Source of the DNA: Bin5 sp963662575 | GTDB taxonomy: Bacteria > Chloroflexota > Anaerolineae > Caldilineales > Caldilineaceae | Direction of reading: 5' to 3' | Length of the DNA stretch: 64,000 nucleotides | Assembly: GCA_963662575.1 (NCBI GenBank) | Contig: OY759723.1 | Coordinates: forward strand, 3,720,001 to 3,784,000 | Part shown: positions 9,729 to 19,423 of the stretch, piece by piece | How positions within the stretch are numbered: the first letter of the stretch is position 1 | How the letters are laid out: the number at the start of each line of letters is the position of its first letter | Notes under the pieces: generated by a model | Databases searched by the model: none | Seen by the model: the letters and a program-made list of their open reading frames with translations, nothing else | Told to the model about the DNA's origin: nothing | Program-made: the position numbers and the translations under genes

Positions 9729-10268
9729 TGAAACTTGGTTAGCTTCAGAGTCGATGGCACAACGAGTATATCATAGCCGGTGAATGCAGTTCGAACGCTT
9801 TGCAAGTGACCTTGTTTCAGGGTGATTTCAATCGCGACAGTTAGCGCAGGAATCGGCCTGAGTGAATTGCGCCGGTGGGCGAATTGAATGTACCCGCACA
9901 GGAAGGGAAATGGGTTGCCCGCCTGCGAACGTACCTCTAATTCCAATCCTGCGAAACCTGGTTCACTGACCGCAGACGAAGCGACACTTGCTTGCAGAGT
10001 TGATCAGCTGTCTAAGACTGGAATTGCAGGCTGGTACAGCTAAGCAAAATCGGGCTTATTGTGATCTTCACCAGCTACCAGGAAGGATGACGCGTCCTGG
10101 TAGGCTCACTTCTGTTCGAGGTGCCGCGCTGAATGATCGATCTTCTGTTATAATGGCCAGAGGACGAGCAGGGATGTCGGTGCGCGCTGGGTTAGCTAGC
10201 AGCTCCTTGTCGGTCGCCGTTCACACGTAGGCACGACAGAAGTCCCTCATAATCTACAAGGAATTCAC
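9729..10268. other. Intergenic region upstream of UPF0182 gene
   Basis: No gene seen. It holds a perfect 8-bp inverted repeat (TACCAGGA/TCCTGGTA, 10076-10102) and a TATAAT at 10149-10154 without a good -35 partner. These may belong to the leader of the UPF0182 gene, whose AAGGA ribosome site lies just before 10269. Confidence 0.45.
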
Positions 10269-13241
10269 ATGGCCGAGCGCAACCCGTTTAACGAACTGTT
10301 GGAAGATCTGGATGAAGATGATTGGGAGCAGATAGAAGAAGAACTGCTTCACGAAGACAATGGCCCGAGCGAGCCGGGAACGCCACGTCCGGGAGGCGGC
10401 AACGGCGGGCAAGGAGGTGGTGGAGGGCGCCTGCTGTGGTGGATGCTTGTGCCATTTCTGGTGCTGATTTTGTTCAACACTGTTCTTGGGTTTTACACGG
10501 ACTGGCTGTGGTATGACAGTCTTGTGTTGACAAACGTTTTCTTCACTCGGATTGGTGCGTCGCTCGGACTGTTCGCTGCCGGCGCGGTTGCCTTCTGGCT
10601 GATATTTGTATTCAATGTTTTGCTGGTCCGACGCTTGAACCCTGAGGGACTGGCCGACACGCCACTGAGCGAGGCGTTAGAGGCTGTCGGTGTCCGACTC
10701 ACGCCAATTGTCCTATTGGCAGGGGCGTTTTTCGCCTTTTTCATGGGGACCGGCGCATCCTCGGCCTGGGAGGAGCTACTCCTCTACTTTAACCAGCAGC
10801 CGTTTGGTTTGACCGACCCTATATTCGGCCGTGATGTTAGCTTTTTCCTTTTCACTTTGCCGATATGGCAGTTTCTGCGCGGCTGGTTGATGACGGCATT
10901 TGTCATCACACTGATCGCGACGGCACTGGCCAGCGGGATTGGCTGGCGGGGCTGGGGCGCTCCCGCGCCTGTGCGCGCCCATTTGAGCTTTTTGGGGGCG
11001 TTAGTCCTGCTTCTAATCGCGTGGCAGTACCGGCTGGACGCGTTGGGGCTTGTCTATAGCCACCGAGGCGCCGTCTTCGGCGCGGGATACACCGATGTTC
11101 ATGCCCAACTGCCGGCGCTTAACATCCTGGTCTTCGTAACAATTTTCACAGCCGCGCTCTTGCTGATCAACGTCTTCTTGCAGCAGGCTTGGCGGGCGAT
11201 TGTTGTCGTGCTCGTCGGCTGGATAGCGATTTCCGCCCTGGCAGGCAACATCTATCCCAATTTAGTGCAACGATTTCAAGTTAACCCAAATGAATTTACG
11301 CGCGAGCGGGAATTCATTGGACACAATATCGAATTTACACGCGCGGCATACGGTTTGGACATTATCGTAAACGAGAATTTCGACGCCGCCACCGAGTTGA
11401 CCGCTGATGAACTGCTGAGTCAGCCAGACACGATTCGGAACATTCGCCTGTGGGATTACCGCCCGCTGCTTCAGACTTATAACCAGGTACAGGCCTTGCG
11501 CCAGCAGTACCAGTTTACGGACATCGATATTGACCGCTACACAATCGAAGGAGAGCGGCGTCAGCTAATGCTTTCGGCACGGGAACTGATTCCGGAACAG
11601 TTGGAGCAGCCCGCACAAACCTGGGTCAACCGCAAACTGGTCTACACGCATGGCTACGGTGTAGCCGCGTCGCCTGTCGCTGAGATCACTCCGGACGGAC
11701 TGCCGACATTTGTGCTGCAGGACCTACCGGTCCGGGGTATTCTGGAGGTAACTCGACCGCAGATTTACTTTGGCGAACGCACCAATGAGTATGTAATCGT
11801 CAAAACGGCAACTGAAGAATTCGATTATCCCCGTGGTGAAGGCGGCAACGTTTTTACAACTTTTGAAGGTGATACCGGTATTAGAATCGGTGGAATTCTT
11901 CCCCGGCTGGCTTTTGCCGTTCAGTTCGCCGATGTCAACCTGTTTATCAGCCAGGAGCTTACTTCTGAGAGCCAGCTTCTGTGGCGGCGTAATATACTGG
12001 AGCGCACGCGGGAAGTAGCTCCATTCTTGCGTTTTGATTCTGACCCATACATTGTAGTCGGCGGAGACGGCCATCTATATTGGTTCCTTGATGCATACAC
12101 GGTTAGCGGGCGATTCCCTTATAGTGAGCCAAGCCAGTTTGGGACGAGGACCGTCCCGGCAGGATTCAACTACATACGCAATCCTGTCAAGATCATCATC
12201 GACGCCTACTCTGGCAAAATGGACTTTTATCTTGTAGAGCCGGATGAACCGATCGCGGCGGCCTATGCCCGCATCTTCCCATCGCTCTTCACTCCATTCG
12301 AGGAGATGCCTGAGGACCTGATTGACCACATCCGCTACCCCAACGATCTGTTCAGCATACAGGCAAGCGTTTTTCGCACCTACCAGATGACGGAACCAAC
12401 TGATTTCTACAATCGCGAAGACGTTTGGGCGTGGCCCGAAGAGATTTTCGACAATCAGTCGCGAGCGATGGAACCGTATTACGTGCTCATGGAACTTCCA
12501 GGCAACGACGACCTGGACTTTATCCAGATACTTCCTTTCACGCCGGCCAATCGTGAAAACATGATTGCCTGGCTGGCCGCTCAGAACGACCCAGACAAAT
12601 ATGGCGAAATGCTTGTTTACCGCTTTGGTAAGGACTCGCTCGTTTTTGGCCCCAAACAGATTGAGGCTCGAATAGACCAGGATCCGGTAATCAGTTCGCA
12701 GCTAAGCCTTTGGAATCAACAGGGCAGCCAGGTAATTCGAGGCAACCTGTTGGTAATTCCAATTGGAGAGAGCCTTCTGTATGTCGAACCTCTCTACATT
12801 CAAGCTGCAACCGGAAAGATTCCCGAGCTCAAGCGAGTCATTGTTGCTACGTCAGAACGTGTCATCATGGCTGAAAACCTTGGACTGGCCCTGGCGGACT
12901 ACTTCGGGCAAGACATTCTTGCGGAGGCGAAACTTGCAGAACTGGCGCTTACGGGAAACGGTGAGCTACCGGCTGCAGTCTCAACAGAAACGGAAGGCGC
13001 GAGTGCCGTTGACTTGTTGGGGTCAACTCTCCAGGAGCTGATTCTGGAGGCGAACAGCAGTTACGGTCGGGCGCAAGATGCCTTGCAGGAGGGCAACTGG
13101 GCTGCGTACGGGGATGAATTGGACGCGCTGCAGAGGGTCCTGGAACGCATGGTAGAGGTGAGTGGTATCGCCCCGGAACCGACGCCCACACCGTTGCCCT
13201 TGCCCACGCCCACGCCGGCTCCTGAGGGGAATTCGGGTTAG
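10269..13241 (+). CDS. UPF0182 family large membrane protein
   Basis: A 990-residue protein with the layout of UPF0182: an acidic N-terminus (about 45 residues), a Gly-rich linker, then about seven transmembrane helices (residues about 57-320). A very large extracytoplasmic domain follows, with family signatures such as NPNEFTREREFIGHNI, TRAAYGLD, RNIRLWDYRPLLQTYNQ, YTHGYGVAASP, RIPSLFTPFEEMP-like text and DLFSIQASVF. The C-terminus ends in a Pro/Thr-rich tail (PTPTPLPLPTPTPAP) that could span cell-wall space. AAGGA precedes the ATG by six bases. The biochemical role of UPF0182 is unknown; the family is frequent in Actinobacteria, Chloroflexi and cyanobacteria. Confidence 0.93.
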   Translation: MAERNPFNELLEDLDEDDWEQIEEELLHEDNGPSEPGTPRPGGGNGGQGGGGGRLLWWMLVPFLVLILFNTVLGFYTDWLWYDSLVLTNVFFTRIGASLGLFAAGAVAFWLIFVFNVLLVRRLNPEGLADTPLSEALEAVGVRLTPIVLLAGAFFAFFMGTGASSAWEELLLYFNQQPFGLTDPIFGRDVSFFLFTLPIWQFLRGWLMTAFVITLIATALASGIGWRGWGAPAPVRAHLSFLGALVLLLIAWQYRLDALGLVYSHRGAVFGAGYTDVHAQLPALNILVFVTIFTAALLLINVFLQQAWRAIVVVLVGWIAISALAGNIYPNLVQRFQVNPNEFTREREFIGHNIEFTRAAYGLDIIVNENFDAATELTADELLSQPDTIRNIRLWDYRPLLQTYNQVQALRQQYQFTDIDIDRYTIEGERRQLMLSARELIPEQLEQPAQTWVNRKLVYTHGYGVAASPVAEITPDGLPTFVLQDLPVRGILEVTRPQIYFGERTNEYVIVKTATEEFDYPRGEGGNVFTTFEGDTGIRIGGILPRLAFAVQFADVNLFISQELTSESQLLWRRNILERTREVAPFLRFDSDPYIVVGGDGHLYWFLDAYTVSGRFPYSEPSQFGTRTVPAGFNYIRNPVKIIIDAYSGKMDFYLVEPDEPIAAAYARIFPSLFTPFEEMPEDLIDHIRYPNDLFSIQASVFRTYQMTEPTDFYNREDVWAWPEEIFDNQSRAMEPYYVLMELPGNDDLDFIQILPFTPANRENMIAWLAAQNDPDKYGEMLVYRFGKDSLVFGPKQIEARIDQDPVISSQLSLWNQQGSQVIRGNLLVIPIGESLLYVEPLYIQAATGKIPELKRVIVATSERVIMAENLGLALADYFGQDILAEAKLAELALTGNGELPAAVSTETEGASAVDLLGSTLQELILEANSSYGRAQDALQEGNWAAYGDELDALQRVLERMVEVSGIAPEPTPTPLPLPTPTPAPEGNSG

Positions 13242-13589
13242 TGTGGAGACCAGCTGACTTCGGGAGCAAACTTCGACCCGACTCTTAACTTGTTGTCAGG
13301 TGACAGTGTTGCGAAGGTCAGTGTGGTTGACGCGATTATCGCGACAGCAAGAGATGCAATGTGGAGCCGGCCACAGTTTGACTTTGCGCTTGTATCGGGT
13401 TGAAGGTAGACAAGAGTGAAGCGATGCCGTCGCCTCCATACAGCGCGCGTCACGACCCGCTATCGGGGCCATCCAACGGACACACTGAGGCTCATGCTGC
13501 GACAGGCTTGAGAAGAGATCTGTGCGTCTTGAGCAAGCGAATTGATCATGAATGCCGCGATCTCGCTGAAGTGTCTGTAGTAGGTTTTC
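13242..13589. other. Intergenic region without a recognisable gene
   Basis: About 350 bases between UPF0182 and the DinB-like gene. No supported ORF, RNA or repeat was found. Confidence 0.5.
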
Positions 13590-13618
13590 TTGAGCTGGTT
13601 TTGTCTTGGTTGTAGAAC
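13590..13618 (+). promoter_or_regulatory. Candidate promoter for the DinB-epimerase pair
   Basis: TTGAGC (13590-13595), 17-base spacer, TAGAAC (13613-13618), about 50 bases upstream of the DinB-like ATG. Confidence 0.35.
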
Positions 13619-13665
13619 GGTTACCAAACTTGAGTGGACCCCAACTAATTCGAGGCAAGCAGAAA

Positions 13666-14196
13666 ATGACTGCGGATCTGTCCTCACCGCCGCCCACCGT
13701 TCAGGATGTCCTGGAAAGCATTGAAAGGGAATGGACCGCGTTGCAGGCGTCATTCTCGGATTTGGACGACAGCCAGATGAAGGTTGCTGGCGTTGAAGGA
13801 TGGTCGGTCAAAGACGAACTTGCGCATGTGGCAGCTTGGGCAAGGGGAATAGCGGCCCTGGTGAGGAAACAACGGCGCTATCCGCCGATGGGCCTGGCGG
13901 AGGACGCCGCCCCAAACACCCTCGGCATCAAGAAAATGAATCAGATGATTTTCGAACGGAATCGAGACCGGCCTCTTGAGGAAGTTCTGGCCGAGCTAAA
14001 CGCCGCGCACAAGGATGCATTGGTCGCCATCTCTGAATTGTCCGACGAAGATCTGTTGCGCCCCTTCGACGACTACCAACCCCAGGACAGGCGTCCTGAC
14101 GGCCACATACCTGTTTTGTGGCTGATTGCCGGCAACACATACGGGCACTATGCCGAGCACAGAAAAACCATCACCGATATGTGGAGCAAGAAATGA
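13666..14196 (+). CDS. DinB/YfiT-like four-helix metal-binding protein
   Basis: A 176-residue protein of the DinB/MDMPI superfamily, a four-helix bundle that binds a divalent metal through three His residues. WSVKDELAHVAAW supplies the first His in the typical position and NTYGHYAEHRKTI the C-terminal pair. Members include thiol-dependent transferases such as bacillithiol- and mycothiol-linked enzymes, but the substrate cannot be read from sequence. The start at 13666 removes a poorly supported upstream extension. Its TGA overlaps the ATG of the next gene (ATGA), so the two are translationally coupled. Confidence 0.78.
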   Translation: MTADLSSPPPTVQDVLESIEREWTALQASFSDLDDSQMKVAGVEGWSVKDELAHVAAWARGIAALVRKQRRYPPMGLAEDAAPNTLGIKKMNQMIFERNRDRPLEEVLAELNAAHKDALVAISELSDEDLLRPFDDYQPQDRRPDGHIPVLWLIAGNTYGHYAEHRKTITDMWSKK

Positions 14197-15080
14197 ACGC
14201 GAAGAGGAAGGTTGTCGTTACTGGCGCATCGGGCTACATCGCAAGTCTGTTGTTGCCCGCATTTCGCGAGCGGTACGACCTCACCCTATTGGACGTGAAG
14301 ACCGCTGACCGCGACGGGAACGAGGTGGAAGAGGTTCAGATCGCCGACCTGATGCAACGCGATCGGGACAGCTACCGCCACCACTTCAGCGGAGCCGATG
14401 CCATCGTCCACTTGGGGTTTACGCGAGCGGCTGACAAGTCTGATTCAGTCCAGGACTTTTATGCCGAATTGTCCAATGTGGAAATGGCCTTCCACGTTTA
14501 CCAGACGGCCCTGGAAGAGGGCGTGCGGCGTGTGGTCGTCGCCAGCTCCAACCATGCTGCGGACTATTATGAGCCACTGATTCTTGATAAGAAGTGGGAC
14601 ATAGTAACGCCGGAAATGAGACCGTTTTCCGATAACTTCTATGGTTGGGCTAAAGAGGCCTATGAACATCTGGGATTTGTCTTTGCAGTGGGGCGGCTGC
14701 AATTTCGCGGCGTAGACGTCGAGGAAAGTTCGAACCTATCTCTCGAAAACGTGCAGGTCCGAATCGGCGGGCCCAGGGAAGACGATTTGGACCGAATCGA
14801 GCCCGGGGACCTGCGGCGCATGATCCGGGGACTGGGCGTCTATATCAGCCAGCGCGACCTGCAGCAGCTGTTCATCAAGAGTATTGAAGTCGAGGACATC
14901 GGTGACGAAGAGGGTGTCCCATTTCAGGTGTTCTACGGAATCAGTGGGAACTCCCAGGCCTTCTGGAGTATCGTAAACGCTCGCAAAGTGATTGGATACG
15001 AGCCGGAGGACAACAGCGAGTACCGCTTCAGCGACCAGATCCATGACCATGTCCGGGCCGCGCAGGCAAAAAAGACGTAA
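14193..15080 (+). CDS. NAD-dependent epimerase/dehydratase (extended SDR)
   Basis: A 295-residue extended short-chain dehydrogenase. The N-terminal Rossmann motif is VVVTGASGYIA. DLMQRD and VVVASSNHAADYY form the later beta strands, and the active-site YGWAK (YxxxK) sits in NFYGWAKEAYEH. The family acts on nucleotide sugars or related keto/hydroxy substrates. It starts inside the stop codon of the DinB-like gene. The central Ser usually preceding YxxxK is provided by VVASSNH. Substrate unknown; closest in look to uronate-dehydrogenase-like SDRs. Confidence 0.83.
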   Translation: MNAKRKVVVTGASGYIASLLLPAFRERYDLTLLDVKTADRDGNEVEEVQIADLMQRDRDSYRHHFSGADAIVHLGFTRAADKSDSVQDFYAELSNVEMAFHVYQTALEEGVRRVVVASSNHAADYYEPLILDKKWDIVTPEMRPFSDNFYGWAKEAYEHLGFVFAVGRLQFRGVDVEESSNLSLENVQVRIGGPREDDLDRIEPGDLRRMIRGLGVYISQRDLQQLFIKSIEVEDIGDEEGVPFQVFYGISGNSQAFWSIVNARKVIGYEPEDNSEYRFSDQIHDHVRAAQAKKT

Positions 15081-15092
15081 CTTCGATGGGAG

Positions 15093-17477
15093 CTATTGGC
15101 GGCGCTCGATCGCAGGTTCGAGCACGGCGACCGACTCAGCTTCGTCCAGCGCGTTCTCGGCCCCCAAGGCAAGAAAGTGGTAGCGGCCCTCCAGCCATTC
15201 CACCAACTGATCGCAATAGTGGTCTGATCCGGGATGCCCGGACTGACCCTGTGACTCCACAGCCCACATGCCGTTCTCACCCAGGTCGCTGATGAGCCGG
15301 TAGTTAGCGCCCATCAAGGCCCCCCAGTTTGGATCGAACCCAGTGTTGCAGACGGTCACACCGTTGCCGCCCACCGGCAGGCCGCCGCGATCGAGCAGCG
15401 TGCCCAGGTCGCCTCGGCCCGACAGGACATGGCGCAGTTGGACTTTGTGAAGTTCCCCCCACGCCCAAGTGGACATGTCTGGCCCTAACCTACTCTCAAT
15501 CTCTACCAGAGCAGCGGTCAGCGCGTCGACAATGGCCGTCTCTCGATCCGAGTCATTGAACCAGCCGGCGGAATCCTCGTGAATCAGTGCCCCTGCCAGC
15601 CCACCGCAAGTGCCGGAGAGCGCGTCTGCAAGTTCCCGGTCAAACCTCTCTGCGGCGACCAGGCTGGACCACTTGTTGAAAAAGACTTCGAAGATCAGGG
15701 CAGCAGCCGAGTCGGGAGTCATGTTGCGATCCCAGGCTTGTAGAAGGCCGGCCGCTTCGAGGACGCGGGGATTGCCACTTCTCTGTAGAACGGGCAATAG
15801 CCCAGGCAAGGCTTCATCTGCTCGCAGTGTTCGCGTATCCTGTTGCATCTCCGCAAAAACTTCCCGGGAGAAGCTGTCGCGCGTTTCGATCATTTGGCGG
15901 ATTCGACGCGCCCTGTGCCCGCTTGCCCAAGTCCCGGACAGAGGGTAGGGGAAGTCGTTGGGAGCGACACGATTGTTGGCGGTGGCTACCCAGCCCCGGT
16001 CGGGGTCTTCGAGACGGGGCATCTGTTCGAATGGGATTATGCCCTGCCACTGGTGGGCAGGATCCCATCCCGGCCGATATCCCCGTTCCCAGACTCTTCT
16101 TACAGGAATGCCGCCGACTGCCTGGTATCCGAAATGTCCCTTGGTGTCGGCAACGACTAAGCTCCAGGTGGGCACGCGCCAGGTACGCGTCGCCGCGCGC
16201 AGTTCTTCGACTGAACCGGCGCGGTCGATCCCCAATAGTGATGTGAGCCAACCACAATCGGAATGGCCGAGCCAGCGCAAGGAGACTGGGCCTGTTGCGG
16301 CGGCCTCGGGGGGCAGGATTTCGTCAACGATTGGGCCGTTACGAGAGAAGCGGACTGTTTTGTGGATCGAAGGTTCGCCCCGCACCTGGATCGTTTCCTC
16401 CAGCGTGCGCTCCGGTTCCCACTCGCCGTCGTAAAGGAAGCAACCAGGATTGAGGTGATCTGTTCGCTCCTCGTAAAGGTCGCGTTGCGAACAGATGTTG
16501 TTGGTAATGCCCCAGGCGACGTGCCGGTTGCGCCCGAACATGACCGCGGGCATGCCGGCGTAAGCCATGCCGGCTACGTCGAATGAGCCACCAGTCAATT
16601 GCACTTCGTACCAGCAGGAGACGGCGGCAAAGGCGATGTGAGGGTCGCTGGCGACCATTGGCAGCCCCGACCGCGTGCGATCGCCGCCGACAACCCAGTT
16701 GTTGCTGCCTTGGCCCTCTTGCGGGTCCCCCACACTTGCGCCGACAGGGGAAACGCCGCTCTCGGCGGCTGGGTAGGCGCCTGCTGTGAGGATGCTTTCT
16801 TCATCTGCTTCACCGGTGAGAAAGGCCTGGAACAGCGTATCGTCACCAAGTGCCCGCCGGGCCAATTCGGGTCCGACAATCACGGGGAAACGGACGGTCA
16901 GATAGTATCTGAATTCAGCGGCGATCGCCAGGCAGTCGACTGGCAGCCACTCTTCTGGCTCGTAGTCCAGCAGCGCAAACTCGACAGGCAGATTGGCGCT
17001 CGACTGTTCGACCTGAGCGTTGACGCCATCGGAAAAACTTTGCAGCAGCGTGCGCGTTTCAGCCGGTGTGGTACTCCATTCGGAGGCGGCGATGCGGTTG
17101 ATTCCGATAGTGCGTGCAACAGTGTCCAGGTGGACGCCGTCCTGGCCCAGGACTTCTGCCAGCCGACCGTGGCTTTTGCGCCTGAGATAGTCCATTTGAA
17201 ACAGACGGTCCTGGGCCATGGCATATCCAAAGCCGAAGAAGAGGTCCTCGTCATTTTCGGCAAGAATGTGCGGGACGCCCCAGCGGTTACGGGCGATGCG
17301 CGTTGTGGCGTTCACCCTTGCCGCCTGAACCGCCGTCGGGTCGGGCGTCCTGCGCCTGGTTTCTGCACTCCACCACTGGTCGAACTCTGCAGTGGAGATG
17401 CCGTTTGCATTGCAAAGAGTGCGTATTGATTCGCCCGCGCCAAGTTGTTTCAGCAGTTCTGCGGAGTTGATTTCCAT
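15093..17477 (-). CDS. Penicillin acylase family Ntn-hydrolase, without signal peptide
   Basis: A 794-residue member of peptidase family S45, which cleaves amides such as penicillins or acyl-homoserine lactones after self-processing into two chains. RNRWGVPHI and GYAMAQDRLFQMDYLRR mark the alpha chain. GQGSNNWVVGG contains the processing site and nucleophile, Ser258 in this numbering, and SDPHIAF follows. Unusually, the N-terminus is not a Sec signal. It is a soluble stretch of about 55 residues rich in Glu/Ala with a short helix-turn-helix look, before the acylase fold. GGAGG lies eight bases before the ATG. Location is therefore probably cytoplasmic. Substrate unknown. Confidence 0.86.
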   Translation of the reverse strand: MEINSAELLKQLGAGESIRTLCNANGISTAEFDQWWSAETRRRTPDPTAVQAARVNATTRIARNRWGVPHILAENDEDLFFGFGYAMAQDRLFQMDYLRRKSHGRLAEVLGQDGVHLDTVARTIGINRIAASEWSTTPAETRTLLQSFSDGVNAQVEQSSANLPVEFALLDYEPEEWLPVDCLAIAAEFRYYLTVRFPVIVGPELARRALGDDTLFQAFLTGEADEESILTAGAYPAAESGVSPVGASVGDPQEGQGSNNWVVGGDRTRSGLPMVASDPHIAFAAVSCWYEVQLTGGSFDVAGMAYAGMPAVMFGRNRHVAWGITNNICSQRDLYEERTDHLNPGCFLYDGEWEPERTLEETIQVRGEPSIHKTVRFSRNGPIVDEILPPEAAATGPVSLRWLGHSDCGWLTSLLGIDRAGSVEELRAATRTWRVPTWSLVVADTKGHFGYQAVGGIPVRRVWERGYRPGWDPAHQWQGIIPFEQMPRLEDPDRGWVATANNRVAPNDFPYPLSGTWASGHRARRIRQMIETRDSFSREVFAEMQQDTRTLRADEALPGLLPVLQRSGNPRVLEAAGLLQAWDRNMTPDSAAALIFEVFFNKWSSLVAAERFDRELADALSGTCGGLAGALIHEDSAGWFNDSDRETAIVDALTAALVEIESRLGPDMSTWAWGELHKVQLRHVLSGRGDLGTLLDRGGLPVGGNGVTVCNTGFDPNWGALMGANYRLISDLGENGMWAVESQGQSGHPGSDHYCDQLVEWLEGRYHFLALGAENALDEAESVAVLEPAIERRQ

Positions 17478-17579
17478 GAGGAGTTCCTCCCAGGAATTGG
17501 GATGTTTCGCCTGGAATTGCTTGGACTGCCGGGGGAAATTATGCCTGATGCTTTTCGGTTTGAAGACGTAACATAAGCA

Positions 17580-17603
17580 AAGAACCTCCTGACGGAGGTT
17601 CTT
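17580..17603 (-). terminator. Terminator-like hairpin after the tRNA cluster
   Basis: A perfect 10-bp stem (AAGAACCTCC/GGAGGTTCTT) with a four-base loop, 15 bases past the 3' end of tRNA-Arg. The following T-tract is weak (TTTGCTTAT counting the stem end), so termination strength is uncertain. Confidence 0.6.
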
Positions 17604-17617
17604 GCGAACGAACTGTG

Positions 17618-17691
17618 CGCGCCAGGCAGGACTCGAACCTGCGACCTTCGCCTCCGCAGGGCGACGCTCTAATCCACTGAGCTACTGGCGC
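17618..17691 (-). tRNA. tRNA-Arg (anticodon GCG)
   Basis: A 74-base cloverleaf: acceptor GCGCCAG/CTGGCGC, D-stem GCTC/GAGC, anticodon stem TCGCC/GGCGA with loop CTGCGGA, and T-arm GCAGG/CCTGC around TTCGAGT. The loop places GCG at 34-36, decoding CGC (Arg). CCA is not encoded. Most bacteria read CGC with an ACG (inosine) tRNA, so a G34 Arg tRNA is less usual. Confidence 0.93.
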
Positions 17692-17695
17692 ATAA

Positions 17696-17788
<93 letters not shown>

Positions 17789-17810
17789 ATACTGTTAATG
17801 ATGGCTGTAC

Positions 17811-17901
<91 letters not shown>

Positions 17902-17932
17902 GGGCCAGGACTCGCCAGCCATTGACCGAAGC

Positions 17933-17962
17933 AGTATATACGCTTTGCAGTCGGCATGTCAA
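17933..17962 (-). promoter_or_regulatory. Promoter of the tRNA-Ser/Ser/Arg cluster
   Basis: TTGACA (17962-17957), 18-base spacer, TATACT (17938-17933), ending 31 bases before tRNA-Ser(TGA). It lets the tRNAs be transcribed independently of serS upstream. Confidence 0.65.
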
Positions 17963-18096
17963 ATAATGTGGGCCAGCTCATGTCAGGAAGCTTGTTCTGT
18001 TTTGCGGCCGCGTGCCAGCCTGCGCTCCAGTCCAATGGAGTCTTCGACGGGGCGACATTGGGCGTTATCAAATGGCCAGGGTCCTTGCCTTTTCGC

Positions 18097-19377
18097 TTAA
18101 CTAATCTCCAACTCGCCGCCGAGATAGCTGTCCAGCGCGGCCGGCAGCTTTACACTGCCATCGGCCCGTTGATAGTTCTCCAAGAGCGCGATGATCACTC
18201 GAGGCAAGGCCAGCCCCGAACCGTTCAGTGTATAGACGAATTCCGGTCGCGCCCCCTCACGCGGACGGTAACGAATGTTTGCCCGCCGCGCTTGGAAGTC
18301 GCGGAAGAGCGAACAGGAGCTGACTTCCAGCCATTCCTGGCAGCCAGCGGCCCAAACCTCCAGATCATACTTGATGGCGGCAACGAACGAGAGGTCCCCG
18401 GTCGCGATTGCGACCCGCCGATATGGCAGTTCAAGGCGCTCCAACAGTACCTCCGCGGCGCGGGTAAGCTTTTCCAGTTCGTCCCTTCCGGCCGCCGGCT
18501 CGACAAACTTTACCATTTCCACCTTCTGGAACTGATGAACACGTTTTATGCCGCGCACATCTTTGCCGGCCGACATTTTCTCACGCCGGAAGCAGGGCGT
18601 GCTGGCAACGTAATTTAGCGGTAACGCGCCCGGTTCCAGAATCTCGTCACGGTGCAGGTTGGTTACCGATACCTCGGAGGTTGGGATGAACCAGTAGTCC
18701 TCTTCAGCGTCGCGGTAAAGGTTGTCCCCGAACTTGGGCAGGTTGCCCGTGCCTTCCATTGCATGTCCCCGCACCATCATGGGCGGGTAGACTTCGGTAA
18801 AGCCGTGCTCGTTAATATGTACGTCCAGGAACCAGTTTGAAAGTACGCGTTGCAGGCGGGCGCCGGCTCCCTTGAGGAAGTAGAATCGACTGCCGGCTGC
18901 GGCGACGCCGCGTTCGAAATCGATTATGTCCAACTGCGTACCCAGGTCCCAGTGAGGCAGAGGGGTAAAGTCGAATTCCGGTTTTTCGCCCCATTGGGAC
19001 AGGACGACATTCCCCTCTTCATCGGGCGCAACGGGCACATCCGGGTCGGGCATATTGGGGATGCGCATCATGGCGTCGTGGAAGGCGCCGTCGACGCGAC
19101 GCAGCTCTTCATCAATCTGCGAGATCTCATCGCCGATTTGGCTCATTCGCTGTTTTAGCGCGTTTGCCTCTGCGGCTTTCTTTTCACGAAACAGCGCGCC
19201 AATCTGTTTGGAGCCGGCGTTGCGCTCTTCGCGCAGCTTCTCCCCTTGCTGTAGGAAGTTTCGCCGCTCGCCGTCCAACTGCAATGCCAACTCCCAAGGC
19301 GCATCAGTGTCATTCAGCTTTACCATCGCCTCAGCCAGCGCATGTCGGTTTTCACGCATCCAACGAATATCCAGCAT
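18097..19377 (-). CDS. serS: Seryl-tRNA synthetase
   Basis: Class II synthetase charging tRNA-Ser. The ATG at 19377 gives 426 residues, the usual length, and follows GGAG; an upstream in-frame extension would overlap the T-box leader. MLDIRWMRENRHALAEAM starts the family. Residues about 30-100 form the long coiled-coil arm that contacts the long variable arm of tRNA-Ser. Motif 2 is STPCFRREKMSAGKDVRG, and motif 3 lies in the C-terminal LNGSGLALPRVIIALLENYQ. Expression is controlled by the T-box leader immediately upstream. Confidence 0.97.
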   Translation of the reverse strand: MLDIRWMRENRHALAEAMVKLNDTDAPWELALQLDGERRNFLQQGEKLREERNAGSKQIGALFREKKAAEANALKQRMSQIGDEISQIDEELRRVDGAFHDAMMRIPNMPDPDVPVAPDEEGNVVLSQWGEKPEFDFTPLPHWDLGTQLDIIDFERGVAAAGSRFYFLKGAGARLQRVLSNWFLDVHINEHGFTEVYPPMMVRGHAMEGTGNLPKFGDNLYRDAEEDYWFIPTSEVSVTNLHRDEILEPGALPLNYVASTPCFRREKMSAGKDVRGIKRVHQFQKVEMVKFVEPAAGRDELEKLTRAAEVLLERLELPYRRVAIATGDLSFVAAIKYDLEVWAAGCQEWLEVSSCSLFRDFQARRANIRYRPREGARPEFVYTLNGSGLALPRVIIALLENYQRADGSVKLPAALDSYLGGELEIS

Positions 19378-19423
19378 TTCAAGCTCCTGCAGAATGATTG
19401 TTCGGCGGCGATTGCCCGCCAAC

